In this document: piece by piece, positions 20,291 to 32,420 of the stretch | Layout: each line of letters starts with the position of its first letter | Numbering within the stretch: the stretch's first letter is position 1 | NCBI RefSeq assembly: GCF_008831285.2 | Contig: NC_045138.2 | Location: 21,051,934 to 21,115,933 of the forward strand | Source of the DNA: Nymphaea colorata | Taxonomy: Eukaryota > Streptophyta > Magnoliopsida > Nymphaeales > Nymphaeaceae | DNA: 64,000 nt | Direction of reading: 5' to 3' | Notes under the pieces: model-generated | Database searches by the model: none | What the model was told of the DNA's origin: nothing | Seen by the model: the letters and a program-made list of their open reading frames with translations, nothing else | Translations under genes and position numbers: made by a program

Positions 20291-21269
20291 TTTTCTTCTT
20301 TTCACTTTTGGGATATTTGGGGTATCAGTATCATGGCTATAATTCACACAGAAGGGAGGGCGAGCGAAGAAGGCGGTAAAGGCTTTTTGAGGAGGTGGGT
20401 GGCTGAAGTGACGGAAACGGCCAAACGGGGATGAGTCAGGGTCGACAATGCAGCACCAAAATTACAGAAACAGCCTTCCTTTTTCCCTGCACTTTGTTTG
20501 ATCTGATCCTTCCCTCTCCGTTCCCCGCAGGGGTCTAATCGGCACCGGCGGTGGTCCGTTCAGAACCCGCCGCGACCTCCGACTTCTCCCCAACCTCCTC
20601 CAAACGTACGTCCGTTGAGAGCAGCTCGCAAAGAAACCGGAAACTGAACGGAGCCATTGAATTCCGGTCACGGGATTCAACGAGACTGGACTCCCCGTCA
20701 AGCTCTGCTTTAAATGGAGTGCGGCATTCAAGAATCGAGAATCCCCACGTATCTTGTTTAACGTAGACAAAGACGAAAGTTTCGGTAGCTAGATCTCGTT
20801 CTTTTCCTTTCATCAACAGAAAAAATCCGGATTTCGGAATGAGACGTGACCGCACCGATTTGACCTGTCGTTAACCAATTAAACACAGTTAAATTTTTTG
20901 AACAGTCTGAAAAATTTATGAATCCCTTGGGATAAAAATCTTCACCAATCCTAATCAAAATTCATCGGAATCGACGTTGGTATTGAGTGAAAGGACCAGA
21001 CAAGCCTCCAAAGAAGAAATTTTAGAGAGAGATGACAGTGAATTGTGGCGGGAGAAGGAGAAAGAAAAACCCCTAAAAAGCAAATGCCCCTCTGGTTTTG
21101 TTTTTGTTCCCATATGGAGAAAGAGGGAGAGAGATCTCCTTTTTCTTCGCCTTTTCCTTTCCCGACGACATTGATCATGCCCTCATTGAATTCTGCTTTT
21201 ACTTATTTTGAAAACATTTTTTTTAAAATGTTCATTTCAAACACTGCTTTTTTCAACCCTTCACACATA

Positions 21270-21575
21270 ATCACATAAAACCATCTTTTTGAAAAAAAGC
21301 GAAAAAACAAGATAAATTGAATAATCGTTTAAAACTGAAAAAAAAAGTTTTAAAGTTTTAAAAAAAAGCGTGTTTTTAAGGTGGTTCTTTGTGTTTTCCA
21401 CTTTTTTCAAATTTTTTAATGCCAAAGTTATTTTTTCTTATTTTTTTAGTTGTCTCAAATTTACTTAATTTTTTACTTATTTTATTTTTAGTTTTTTAAA
21501 TTTTTTAAAAATTTACCATATTTTTTTGTTTTTTTAAGCTGGCTATATTATATAAAAAAATTGAAACTCCAAAAA
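21270..21575 (-). mobile_element. Degraded AT-rich MITE, TATAGTCACAAA family
   Basis: It aligns in reverse with 6087-6474: AAGATAAATTGAATAATCG, then TTTTTAATGCCAAAG, CAAATTTACTTA and TTACCATATTTTTTTG. The terminal repeats are no longer readable. Confidence 0.5.
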
Positions 21576-23019
21576 ATCATTTGAATATGCTTTTACAAAA
21601 AAAAAAGAAATAAAGAGCTTGCAAATTTGATTCGTGCCTCATAAAAAAAGCTGCCTTTCCACGGGAAAATACCCAAAATCTCACATTTTTACGAGAAAGG
21701 GGACGCGGTGCTTGTCAGCAAAAAGAACTCGTCCGTATAAAAAAATTCGGAAGCACGAGGCACCTTTTGGCAATTAAAGTCTAAAATTTGGCTCTCCGCA
21801 AAAGCTTTCTCTATTTTAATGGTATGGTATCAACGCCTGTACGGCCACGAGCCCACCTCTCTCGCTCCCCTTTTCGAACTTGTAATTTGGGCTCCATCGG
21901 GCGAGCCCACTTTCCCAAGCGGTTCGAACCAGGGCTTATTGGTCAACGCTCAGTCACGAGTCAACGCGGTTCAAACTTTGAAAAAGCTAGATCTGCTATC
22001 CTAGGTCCGCTTAAAGCCTTCAAATTCAAACACATCTTTAATTTTTTTTTTATGATTTAATCTTGTAAGTATGATCTTAAGAGCAATTTAGCGAGAAATT
22101 AGTCATTTTTTTACGTTAACAACGTTTTTCAATAATTCAAAAATCGTCGGCTCTTAGAATGCTCGAAAGATCAATATTTTTACAAAAAATAGCTTAAACT
22201 AAGCTTATATTAAACTAATATTTATAAACACATTAGGAGGTTCACATTTTATTTAAACTATTTTTAACACAAATTTAAACGGTCTGGTTTTAGTCCCTTA
22301 CACAAGTAGACAGGCATTTACCAATCACTCAATGAGCCTTCCTGTTGTGGAACATTTAAAAATTCAAACTATTTACATAACGTTTTAACCGGTTAAATAT
22401 TACTTATCTTTTTTATTATAACCGTCCAACCATGATTACACAATTAGAATTAGTATGCACGATTGTTCATATTCGAATATTAAAATTAATAAATCACCCA
22501 ATTAGAATTTAATGAAAATTTAAAACATAGTGTTCCTTAACAAAAAATATGGCCCCAACATGCCTTTGATTAAAAAGAACATTATTTTCTTAAACCATAT
22601 GTTTTTAAAATAATTGTTTAAAAGCACCATGCTCATGTTTATACAGATATGGTGTAATCATGAATATTGTTTATAAATTTAACAGCTAAACAAAATAATC
22701 ATGCAATATTTTTTAGAAGAAGAACATGGTATTATTAAGAAGTATATTATTCTTCTTATCAAACGCCTCTCGCATGCCACAGATCCATGGACATTTATAA
22801 CGTAATGCCGACCTTGAATCCGAAGATGTAAGATCCACTGTTTGCTTTAGCTAACAGTGAATTTTACCTAATGTGGATTTGCGATCAGCCGCAGATATGA
22901 GATATGAGGTTATCAAACATAGTCTTACTATTTGGATGGAGTGGAGGAACTGGATCGGAAAAAAGTGAGATTTTAGTTGTAAGATATCTAATGAAACATT
23001 TGGATGGAAGAAACAAAAG

Positions 23020-23265
23020 GAAATGAATAGGCGGAAAGGAAAAAGAATGAAGAGATAAAAGAAAACACACACATATATATATATATATATACACACCAAA
23101 AGAAATGAACAGGGGAAAAGGAAATGAAAGGAAAAAGAATAAAGAGATAAAAGAAAACACAACGCATATATATATATATATATAAGAAGAAATGAATAGG
23201 TGAAAAGGAAATGAAAGGAAGAACGAAGAGATAAAAGAAAACACACACACATATATACATAACTG
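23020..23265. repeat. Three tandem copies of an approximately 85-bp A/G-rich unit
   Basis: Units starting GAAATGAAYAGG at 23020, 23102 and 23189 each run through AAGAGATAAAAGAAAACAC and a (TA)n or CA-rich tail. Spacing is 82 and 87 bp. ORFs over it are compositional only. Confidence 0.7.
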
Positions 23266-25109
23266 TACATATTCAATGTGTGTCTGTATAAAAAGTGGGT
23301 TGTGGGGTAAGACAGATGAATTAAATGGGGAAATTGCAGTACTATTTGAAAGAAACATCTCTCTCTCTCTCTCTCTCTCTCTAGCTATGAAATTGGGAAG
23401 GTAAAAAAATAGTTGTTGAAAGAAAAAATTACCAAGAGAGAAAGGTAGGTGAGAGAGTGATGAAGGATGAATAGAACTTATATATGTACATATTATTGAT
23501 AAAATTAGCATTTGATTGAGAACAGAATCTAAGCTAAAAGCCATCTTGCTATGATTCCTTAGATGATATCAATATCTAGTTTCCCTGCAAAAGGCAGAAT
23601 CAGACTTCAACTCCCTTTTGGCTCATTCTATTCAACGCCTATCCCCATTGTTGCTTCTCCTGTGGAAGAAGCTCTTCTTGCTTTCTTCAATTTGGCGCCA
23701 TCGTTTTCCAATTGTGCTTGCTTTTCAATCATCTCCCTTTTTCTTCTTCCTGTCTGTCTTTACTGCTTGTCTCTCTTTACAGCTTCCACATTTATTTCTT
23801 CATCAACTTCTTACTGTTAGTCCCATATTAAATTGGCCATTTCTTAATTCCTCCCACTGTTACAGTAATTTGTCCCTTTCCTGCCCCTATGGAACTTATC
23901 AATTACTACGCAAATAAAAAATCATAGAACTTTTTTGTGGTCCATTACAATGAACCTCTTATTTGATATTCGAGGTGATTTGAGATTCATTTATAAAAAT
24001 TAGTGCTATAACAGAAAGTGGTGTTGTATTAATATTTCTCTTATTTTTAATTGTTTTCATATATTTTATTTTTTTTGCTAAACATAAATATAGTATTATC
24101 TTTTTTAGGTAAATATGTCTTCTTTTCTTCGGTGGCATATCGGAAATACATGAAAAAAGGGAGGATATAAATGTCAACCGGACTTTATAATTGAGGCAGA
24201 TTTGTATACTAGGAGCAGTATCAACTTTTTTGCCCAATCATTCAACCACACCTGGCTTCGGGGCGGATCGAATTCAGTAGCAATGTTTGTTCATCTCTGA
24301 TTTGGATCCAAGGTGATATGAGATCATTGGGGATCTTAAATTCCAGGATATGAGGTTCCATGGATCTCATGCTTTTTTGCCATTTAATATGGATTTGAAA
24401 TTCACAATGTTGGAACCGCAGATCTCATAATAGATATATTACGAATCAGTTTCAGATTTAAGATCCAAGACTATCAAATCTACGTGAAAATATTATTTAT
24501 CAAATCTAACAAGTCAGTTTCAGGAAACATGATGTGATTATAAATATTATCTCTAAATCAAGCAATCAAACATTGAACATCGTTCACGTCATGATTTTCA
24601 ATCGAGAACAAAACGTTCTTAAAAACGTGTGATCTAAAAAACACGATCCTTTTCACCAACTTCCCTCTTAAAGCCATACATTTATTCTCATGTTTGACCA
24701 TTATAAGCCCAAGCATTCAACAACAGCGTTGATATCGATGGCAAGTATCCAAATCAAGCACTGAGTCTCACTGATGTCAACTCATTATATAAATTTGTTT
24801 CAATGCAACATTTAAAAAGTCGAACTTAGTCAACAAATCTAGCTTTACGTAATCAATGTTAAGTTCAAACATTTTTTTCAATATTATGCGACAACCCACC
24901 TTATACCGGTAAGAGGAGTATTTCATATTACGACATCCTATATGGTTTTTATGTTTATTTTTGGTTTGTCGATGTGTGACGCACTATACTTCAATTTATA
25001 TATCGGCACCTTCCTTATAAAGCACAGAAAGTTGATACTACTACGGGAGCTTGAAATGGAGACTGACCATCATACCGACTCTTACTGCATCCATTGCACC
25101 AAACCCCTT

Positions 25110-25207
25110 AGAGGTTGTTTGGCAAATGAAATACTTTGTGAGCATTTTATAAATTTATCTTAAAGGTTGGGGCAGATTCATAAAATAAGTGCCAAACAAC
25201 TCCATAA
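25110..25207. mobile_element. Short MITE with GTTTGGCA ends
   Basis: About 98 bp between AGAGGTTGTTTGGCAAAT and an inverted GGAGTTGTTTGGCACTTAT. It resembles the plant hAT-type MITEs that begin GGGGCNGTTTGGCAA, such as the one at 44954. No clear target duplication. Confidence 0.45.
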
Positions 25208-25501
25208 GAATAATCTACCTGGTTTAGTAAACATTTGAACATTTGATATCTTAAACATTTCATGTTGCACGTAAAAAAATATTTCAATAAAAGAAAGAAT
25301 TGAAACTCGCAGCACTCATTAAAATTTTGAACAATTGGCCCCATAAAATCCATTAAAAAAAATTGACCAATTTTTTTTATCCTAAATCTGGTTTCAAAAC
25401 ACACCTTTATATATATAAAAATATAAAATAAGTAGACCATGTGTCGTTGCACCACATTCTCGTTGTGCAGGTCATGAAGTTGAAAAGATACAGATTGTAA
25501 A

Positions 25502-25591
25502 GATGCAAATGGTCCGGAAGGAGACAGCTAATATGTCCGAAGTAAAAGATGCAAATGGTCCGGAATTTGAAGCTAATACGTCCGAAGTGGG
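25502..25591. repeat. 45-bp direct duplication
   Basis: GATGCAAATGGTCCGGAA recurs at 25502 and 25547, and both copies continue to GTCCGAAGT with a few changes. No function is evident. Confidence 0.6.
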
Positions 25592-28500
25592 GCCGAAGCT
25601 TCATTTTACAATAAAAATATTGAAAAAAGAAATTGGAAATCCGACGCATATATATATATATATAACATCCAATCGAGTGCAGTGGGGCAGGCAGAATGAA
25701 GCGTTTGTTTAGCAAGGTCACATGTTGATGGCCGGCAGTACCGGACCGTTCTGCCCACTAAAATATGCTTTCCGGAATAATTATTTAATATTGGTGCATC
25801 AAAAGAAGCATGTTCATCATGTTCCACAATTAATCCACCTCTTCACCACTTGCGATGGGAAGTCCGAACCAGCAGGATGCGGATCCGGTTTCCTTAGCTT
25901 CCATTTTGGATTTGAATTCTTGGCTTTAGACTCTAATTTTGAGTTGCTCACAGTAGATGTAGTCGGATTTTGTTAGCTTCTTATCCAGATTTCTGAATTA
26001 AGATACTGATTATGCGCATTTAAACCAAGTCCAAATGAAATTTGGATTAGCAGATCTGAATGCCAACCTGGGCACATGCCAAGATCCACTTGAATGAATA
26101 AAAATCCAAAAATGGCATATGAACTTGAATCCATTCGCTACTGCCCAACGTTGTATAATTAAAAAAAGTTTTGGAAATCAAATTGTTATATAATTTTAAT
26201 AAAATTATTATTTTTGATCATGTGGCAATATACAACTATTTGTATCAAATTATGACCAAGGGCGATCAAACACACCTTTATATGGCTAAAAATGGATAGT
26301 TCCATTAACAGTGGATTTCTGAAGGGAAAGATGGGTCGATTACAGATCTATGATATGAGATCCAAACTGATCTCAACAACCTTCAGTTGGTTGGAGGAGG
26401 AGGGGATATCTTGAAGCAGCTAAGGCCAAGGCGGAGGACCCAATTAAAGTTTCTAAATTTTGATTAGGTATGAAATATCATTTTTGAACATTTTTATATA
26501 AAACAAGTAAAAAATTTTAAAATTTATAAGTAATTTAAAAAAAAAATTAAGGTGGGCCAAGGCCCATGCGGGTCCTACCTTGGCTCTACCCCTCTCTCTT
26601 TCTCCCTGTCTTTGGGTTCAAGGTTGCTTCAGAATTTGAGTGGAGAACGGAAAATCTATCAATTAGAGTGTCGTGCATTTACCGTTTGCAAATTGCAATA
26701 TGAATAAACAATGCGTAAGAGAAACGAACTGACAATTAAACTTTCATTGGTCCACCAGTTTGACCAGCTATGTTAGGTCCCATGAAGAAAATAACATTAG
26801 ATTGGACATGTGAGGCTATGGATGAAACATGAGAGAGCCTTGTACACGACTTAAAAATATTTGCTAATTAATATGTTTGTCCTATGATATGTCAAATCAC
26901 ATTATTAAACTGATCTAATAGCTTTCCACCATTAATTTATGTGCTTCTGTGGACATATTTGTGTGTATAGAAATTGAAATCAATCACCTGATGCTTCCAA
27001 CTATTTAAAACAAATAGAATGATTCAAATATTTGCTGATTTATATAAATTACTGGACCTTAAATCCAAAAGCTTTTAGATTAGTGTCTCTAATTTTTTTT
27101 TGGGGTCGAAACGATAGGTTTTTAACTTTTAGCCAGAGCATATCAAGCTTTTAGTGGACCCATTTGGGTAGAAATGTCTAAAAATCCACCTCTACCAACG
27201 GATAACTATTGGATGTCATTCATCCATAATGGGAACCACATTTTTTCTCCCCTTTACAGCCATTCATTTCATATAATCATTGCAAGATTTTTTTCAGTCT
27301 TACTCTCTCTCTAAATAAATTATATATATATATATGTGTTCTGGGGTAGAGGGAAGGGGGCGCCTAGGCTATGGCCCCACCAGCTAATGAAAAAATATAT
27401 ATATATTGAAAAAAATAAAATTTTTTAATTGCACCATGTATTTTTTAGATTTGAATTTAATTTGGCTCTACCCAGATCCGAGGTTGAACTGTCGGCTCGT
27501 CCCTGAAAAAAATCCTGACTCCGCCCCTCTGTGTGATGTGTGTTGAAATCTACCAAATACCTAGATAGATTTTTTTTATATATTTTTCATCTCTAAAAAC
27601 ACTGAAAATAGTTGCTAAATGCCTTCAAAAACCGTGACAAAAAAGTCAACGCTAACGCACCTTTTGCAACAGTTTTTGGTGTCACAAAATAGATAAAATT
27701 TATCCCGAAACTAAAGGTAGCCGACAGATTTCAGTGTCCCATATATATATATATATATTCATTTGTAAAAAAAGACAAAAGGCATATCTCCCAACAACCG
27801 TTCACTGAAATGAAGAAAAGACAACTTTCAATCGTATGGACGTTAAAAGTAACTGTACGAAGAGAAGTAAAATCTTCAACATGAAGTGCGAACAAATCTT
27901 CAAGGTGGCCATTGCTGAGAGAATGGCGGTTGGATGTTGATTCCGCCAGCCAGGGAGAAGGGTAGGAGCGATTAAAAATGTAAACTGTTCGAACTCCGAC
28001 GATTGATGTTCATGTAATCAACATACTTTCTGTAACAAACAACAAATTCTAATTTAGATCAATCCAATGTGAAAGGACATAAAAAGTCCATTGCTCCCAT
28101 TTCATGGAGGATGACGACTGTGATTGTGTTCTCAAAGATGCCATTGCAGACATGAATTCCAATTACAAAGAGAAAGCTTTAGGATTCAATAATTTCCTTT
28201 AAAAGTCCTGTTTGGCAAAACTAGTTGGGTGTTTGTTGCCCAGCACAAATAATTCCCCTCAGGGCATATGGATGGACAAAAGGTCAAATTCAGAGACCAT
28301 ACAGGATAAAGAGAATTGCGTTCTACTATAAGTAGGCGGCTATAGTTAACATAGTGTCATTTTCATTACGCTCAAAGGAAATGATGAAGAGCACTTGAAT
28401 GTAGACGAACATCTCGTTTTACGTTCCGCTTTCGACGCCAGAATTTGACACCTTATTGAAAATTCAAGACTGCATGAAGAACTCGAAAAAGTTGACCTGA

Positions 28501-28872
28501 ACCAAAATATCCTTGCAATCCTTTACCAAATTTCAGCGTGTTCAGATCTTCACCATCGGCAGCATCAAACATATTCGCCATCAATTCTTACTCTTTTTCT
28601 TTTACTGTATCTCACAATTATTCTAAATAAAAGATTGATAACTACATGCAGTTGACCTCTTTCTCTCTCCCTTTCTGCCCAACAAACTTGGGAATAAGTG
28701 AACTGCACAAGAGGTTTATTGGCATTATGATAAACAAAATATGTTACAATCTACTTAAAATTCTAAAGTGAGGGGCCATTCAATGCATGATGACACTGCC
28801 AAGCTTCCGGTACAACTTTCATCAGCCTGTACGATGGTTGCACCCACAATGATGCAGCCATTGTCAATGCAC

Positions 28873-29061
28873 TCACAGGAGTTGGACGGCTGCAATTGCT
28901 GGTATCTTCTCCCGCAATCTCTGAGTTACAGCCACACGGACGGTCATCACTCCTGCAGCTGGTCCGGTTATTCTGATTTTCACAATTGGCTCTTCTATTT
29001 TGACAAGCTCCAGCTCACCACCACCAGTTCCCCCAAGATATGGCCTGATTTCTTCGAGTAC
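28873..29061 (-). CDS. NFU2: NFU exon 4 (second NifU-like domain, stop TGA)
   Basis: The acceptor TTTTGCGATGCAG precedes GTACTCGAAGAA (VLEE). The exon contains [16 protein letters not shown], conserved in plastid NFU C-domains, and ends IAAVQLL-TGA at 28873. 62 codons plus stop. Confidence 0.93.
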   Translation of the reverse strand, partial: VLEEIRPYLGGTGGGELELVKIEEPIVKIRITGPAAGVMTVRVAVTQRLREKIPAIAAVQLL

Positions 29062-30360
29062 CTGCATCGCAAAACATCCTTTTGAATAATGAAAAGTAGC
29101 AAACAATTCATCGCAAGCTGCTTCTTCCGATTCTAGTTCATCACCGTTAATTATAATACTTGTTTCAACACAAGATCTGTTTTACATGAAGAATGAAATC
29201 CCACCCCTCTTTTTCTTCATTCAAACTATGTCATGAATATTTTGGTACATGATTATTATTCCAGAGCCAAAGCAACAAATTCATCAGTAGCTGACCTGGG
29301 TCCACTTGGTTCTCAAACTGTAGCCTTCACGTTTCCCCACGTTATAAAATAAAAAACAGGCAACCCACATAGAGCTTACAATGGCGTTCAGGCCTAGAAG
29401 GCTCCTTCAGCTTTGTTCTCAAACCATGGCATTGATGCTTCTCCACATTATAAACGAAAACAGGCAAATGCACATGTAACTTATAAATAGCACTTAGGTG
29501 CCTAGATGACCGTGTAAACTGGAAAAGTGGAAAGAACCAAGTTGTCAGTGACATGCATAATGGTATTCAATGTTTTACTGAGCTTTTATCATTTATTTTT
29601 TAATTCTTAAGTGTTAAATTTATATATTTAAAGTTGATTTTTCAGAACTAATTGTGGTCTTGACTAGGCATTGGACAATCATTCCCAGGACTGGGACTAT
29701 GCCTTCTAATGGTCTGGCGACTAAGCATTAACTAGCACCTTTGACTAAAACTTCTGCTTCCCAAGATCAGGCAAGTCACATAAAGGTGCTGTGATGAAGG
29801 TGATACCGATTCCTATTTCTTTCCTTTTCTAATTTCCCAGTTTTTGTCAAGATGGGGTTAGAAGTATAGCGACCAGATTTAACTAGTTATTGGAGTCCAC
29901 TTCCAACCCTAAATTGTGATGCCCTTGTCAGCAACTTAGCACTAATAGAAAGGATATCATGATATCAAATGATTGGACGCAAGAAGAGCTGGATGCCCTG
30001 AATCATGATGCAGATGGAGCTCACAGTGAAAGCTGATGCGTAAGCTGAAGTGACCAAGAAAAAAGGGACTGCACCAGAGGATGACAGAAGAAATCACCAG
30101 AATAACATTCTTCATTCTATTATTGCATTCACATGATTGATGTCTAGATAGAACTAAAGGAATAATAAAAGATTCATGATTTCATTCTTTTGTTTTTGAA
30201 GGATACAGAATTTTGTTTAGTGTTGTCTTCACATTACATGAGTTATTAACGACTTGATTTACTGACAACAGAATTATCTTTATATTGTTTCCCAGGCTTG
30301 ACATGTTCTATCAGTCTGCATCTGGTTCACTTGAGCTCCAGCAGTTTCATTGTGTGTATA

Positions 30361-30418
<58 letters not shown>

Positions 30419-31290
30419 GTTTTCCATGTCTCACTTTTCCATATATTAAAATCTTTGGATGAACACCTTATAAAGCTAACTAATACACATATTCTATATG
30501 ACCTTTTTTTCGACCGTCTATCATCCATGGTCTAAATATGGGTAATATTTGGAAAATATCATAATTTTATCTCCAACAAAGACAAAGAAAGATATATTAT
30601 CAGGAAACATTGCGATATACCCAGAACAGATTAACAAAGAATATCAGTGACAATATTTTTCCCCTTGTTAGAAAATTTCTTTTGTTTTATTATACTTTAT
30701 ATGTATTTTAAGTGTATATTTTCTATCTAGTTTCCTTCAAATATTTTAGTTTTACTGTTCGTCAATATATCTGGTTAGAAGAAATTTTATAATTTCTTAA
30801 ATTTAAATTCTCTTGGTATATTTTTAGTTGATTGAGTTGTCAAGAATTTTATGAGAAAAACAAAATTCTAAAAGAAGTACCATACAAAACCATCACAACA
30901 AAATCCCAAGAACAGCATTTGGGACTATGGTTCCATCTCATAAGTTCTTAAATTCTTAATGGTAATCAGGATCATAAGTATCATCCATATTGTATGATAC
31001 ATTATCATATGTAACATAACCATACAGAAATGTGAAATATTATACCCTTGTAACTAGTTACAGCATATTACAGCCCATATCAGATGATACAATGTCTGTG
31101 CAAATTTACGTGGATCCAAACCCTTTTCTCGGTTTTTGGATTAAAAATTGCCCGCATAACTCTTAGACACTATTAGGAGTAGTGTATGCTATGTCACATG
31201 GGTGCGTGATGCGGGTGTTGGTGCGGGATGTGTCAAGTTCCAAAAAAAATTGGGTGTGGGCGCGGCAAAAGCATATAAATAAATAAATAA

Positions 31291-31335
<45 letters not shown>

Positions 31336-32373
31336 ATTTGTTATATAAGTAATTTTATTTGTCTATATTTTTAAACTTTTTTTTTATCTAGGTTACCTTG
31401 AATCTATATACCAATGAAAACTCGGTCAAAACATTTTTCAGAACAGCCAAAACTCACTTGATGCCGTGTCGGGTCGCACCAGCACAGTGCGCCACCATAA
31501 TTGGTGCACCCGTGTGATTTAGAGTGTATGGGGGAGTTTTTAATGTTTTGAGGATGAAAAAATATCTTTTGAGATCAAATATGGACTGAGAGGTTGATAT
31601 TGCATTGAATAAACAACGCATTTACTCATTTGAATGAGCAATAGGCCCCACACATTAAGAGGAACCTAGTGGAGCAACAAATAGTGAAATAAGAGAACCT
31701 AAAAGAGCAGAAAGACCTAACAAAGCCATCAATTCTTTGGTGCAGGATATATATACATTTACTCTTACCTTGATTATTCTAACAAAATCATCTACTTGAA
31801 GTTTCAACTTATTTATGGACTTCAAGTTTACATTCATCTGACGAATGTACACTGTCTCAGTAAAATGAAAATTTCATATCTTATATTTCCATTTAATTGG
31901 TGTTTTATATGCATCATTTATTACCTTTTTATATAACTCGTGCTCATGCAATTCACGAGTTTTCATGGGAAGCATTTTTCCTTTTTTTCCTGATTTTTTT
32001 TTTGTAATTCTTCATGAGCTTTTCATGATCTTTTTATTATTTATTAAGAAATTTGTGACTTTTTTTGTGTTACGTACGTTACCTGTCTAATTATTGGCCC
32101 GACAGATACCCATTACATATGCACCCTACAACAATGGTAAAAATGTGTTTCCACTGATCATGCATATATGCAAGTCAGAGCTAAGGAAATTAAGAAGAGA
32201 GAGGCATACTCGAAAATTCAATAAACACATCAACAACACATGTAGAATGCGGGCTAGTGCCCTTCCTCTAAGAGAAGTCATAAAAGAAGGCAAAAAAGAT
32301 ACATCTTCACGTAAGTGTCAGCCAAGCAGAAAGGAAGCTTTCATTTTTAGGTGCAGCAAATTCAATATAAATT

Positions 32374-32420
<47 letters not shown>

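Larger units (their letters stand above)
20300..28750. other. 8.4-kb intergenic region between MCTP and NFU
   Basis: No gene was recognised. Contents seen: a degraded MITE (21270-21575), a triplicated 80-bp repeat (23020-23265), a (CT)n run (23358-23382), a small MITE (25110-25207), a 45-bp direct duplication (25502-25591), and two blocks ending CTCTACCCC or CCGCCCCT (about 26430-26610 and 27340-27530) that look like worn hAT-type repeats. The remainder is AT-rich unique-looking DNA. Confidence 0.5.

Noticed and set aside
21820..21850. TGGTATCAACGCC as an LTR primer-binding site
   Set aside because: No flanking LTR pair or Pol sequence nearby.
22851..23544. Overlapping minus ORFs of 141 and 219 codons
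   Set aside because: Translation of a purine-rich tandem repeat and TA/CA runs (YIYIY, REREREM); no family similarity.
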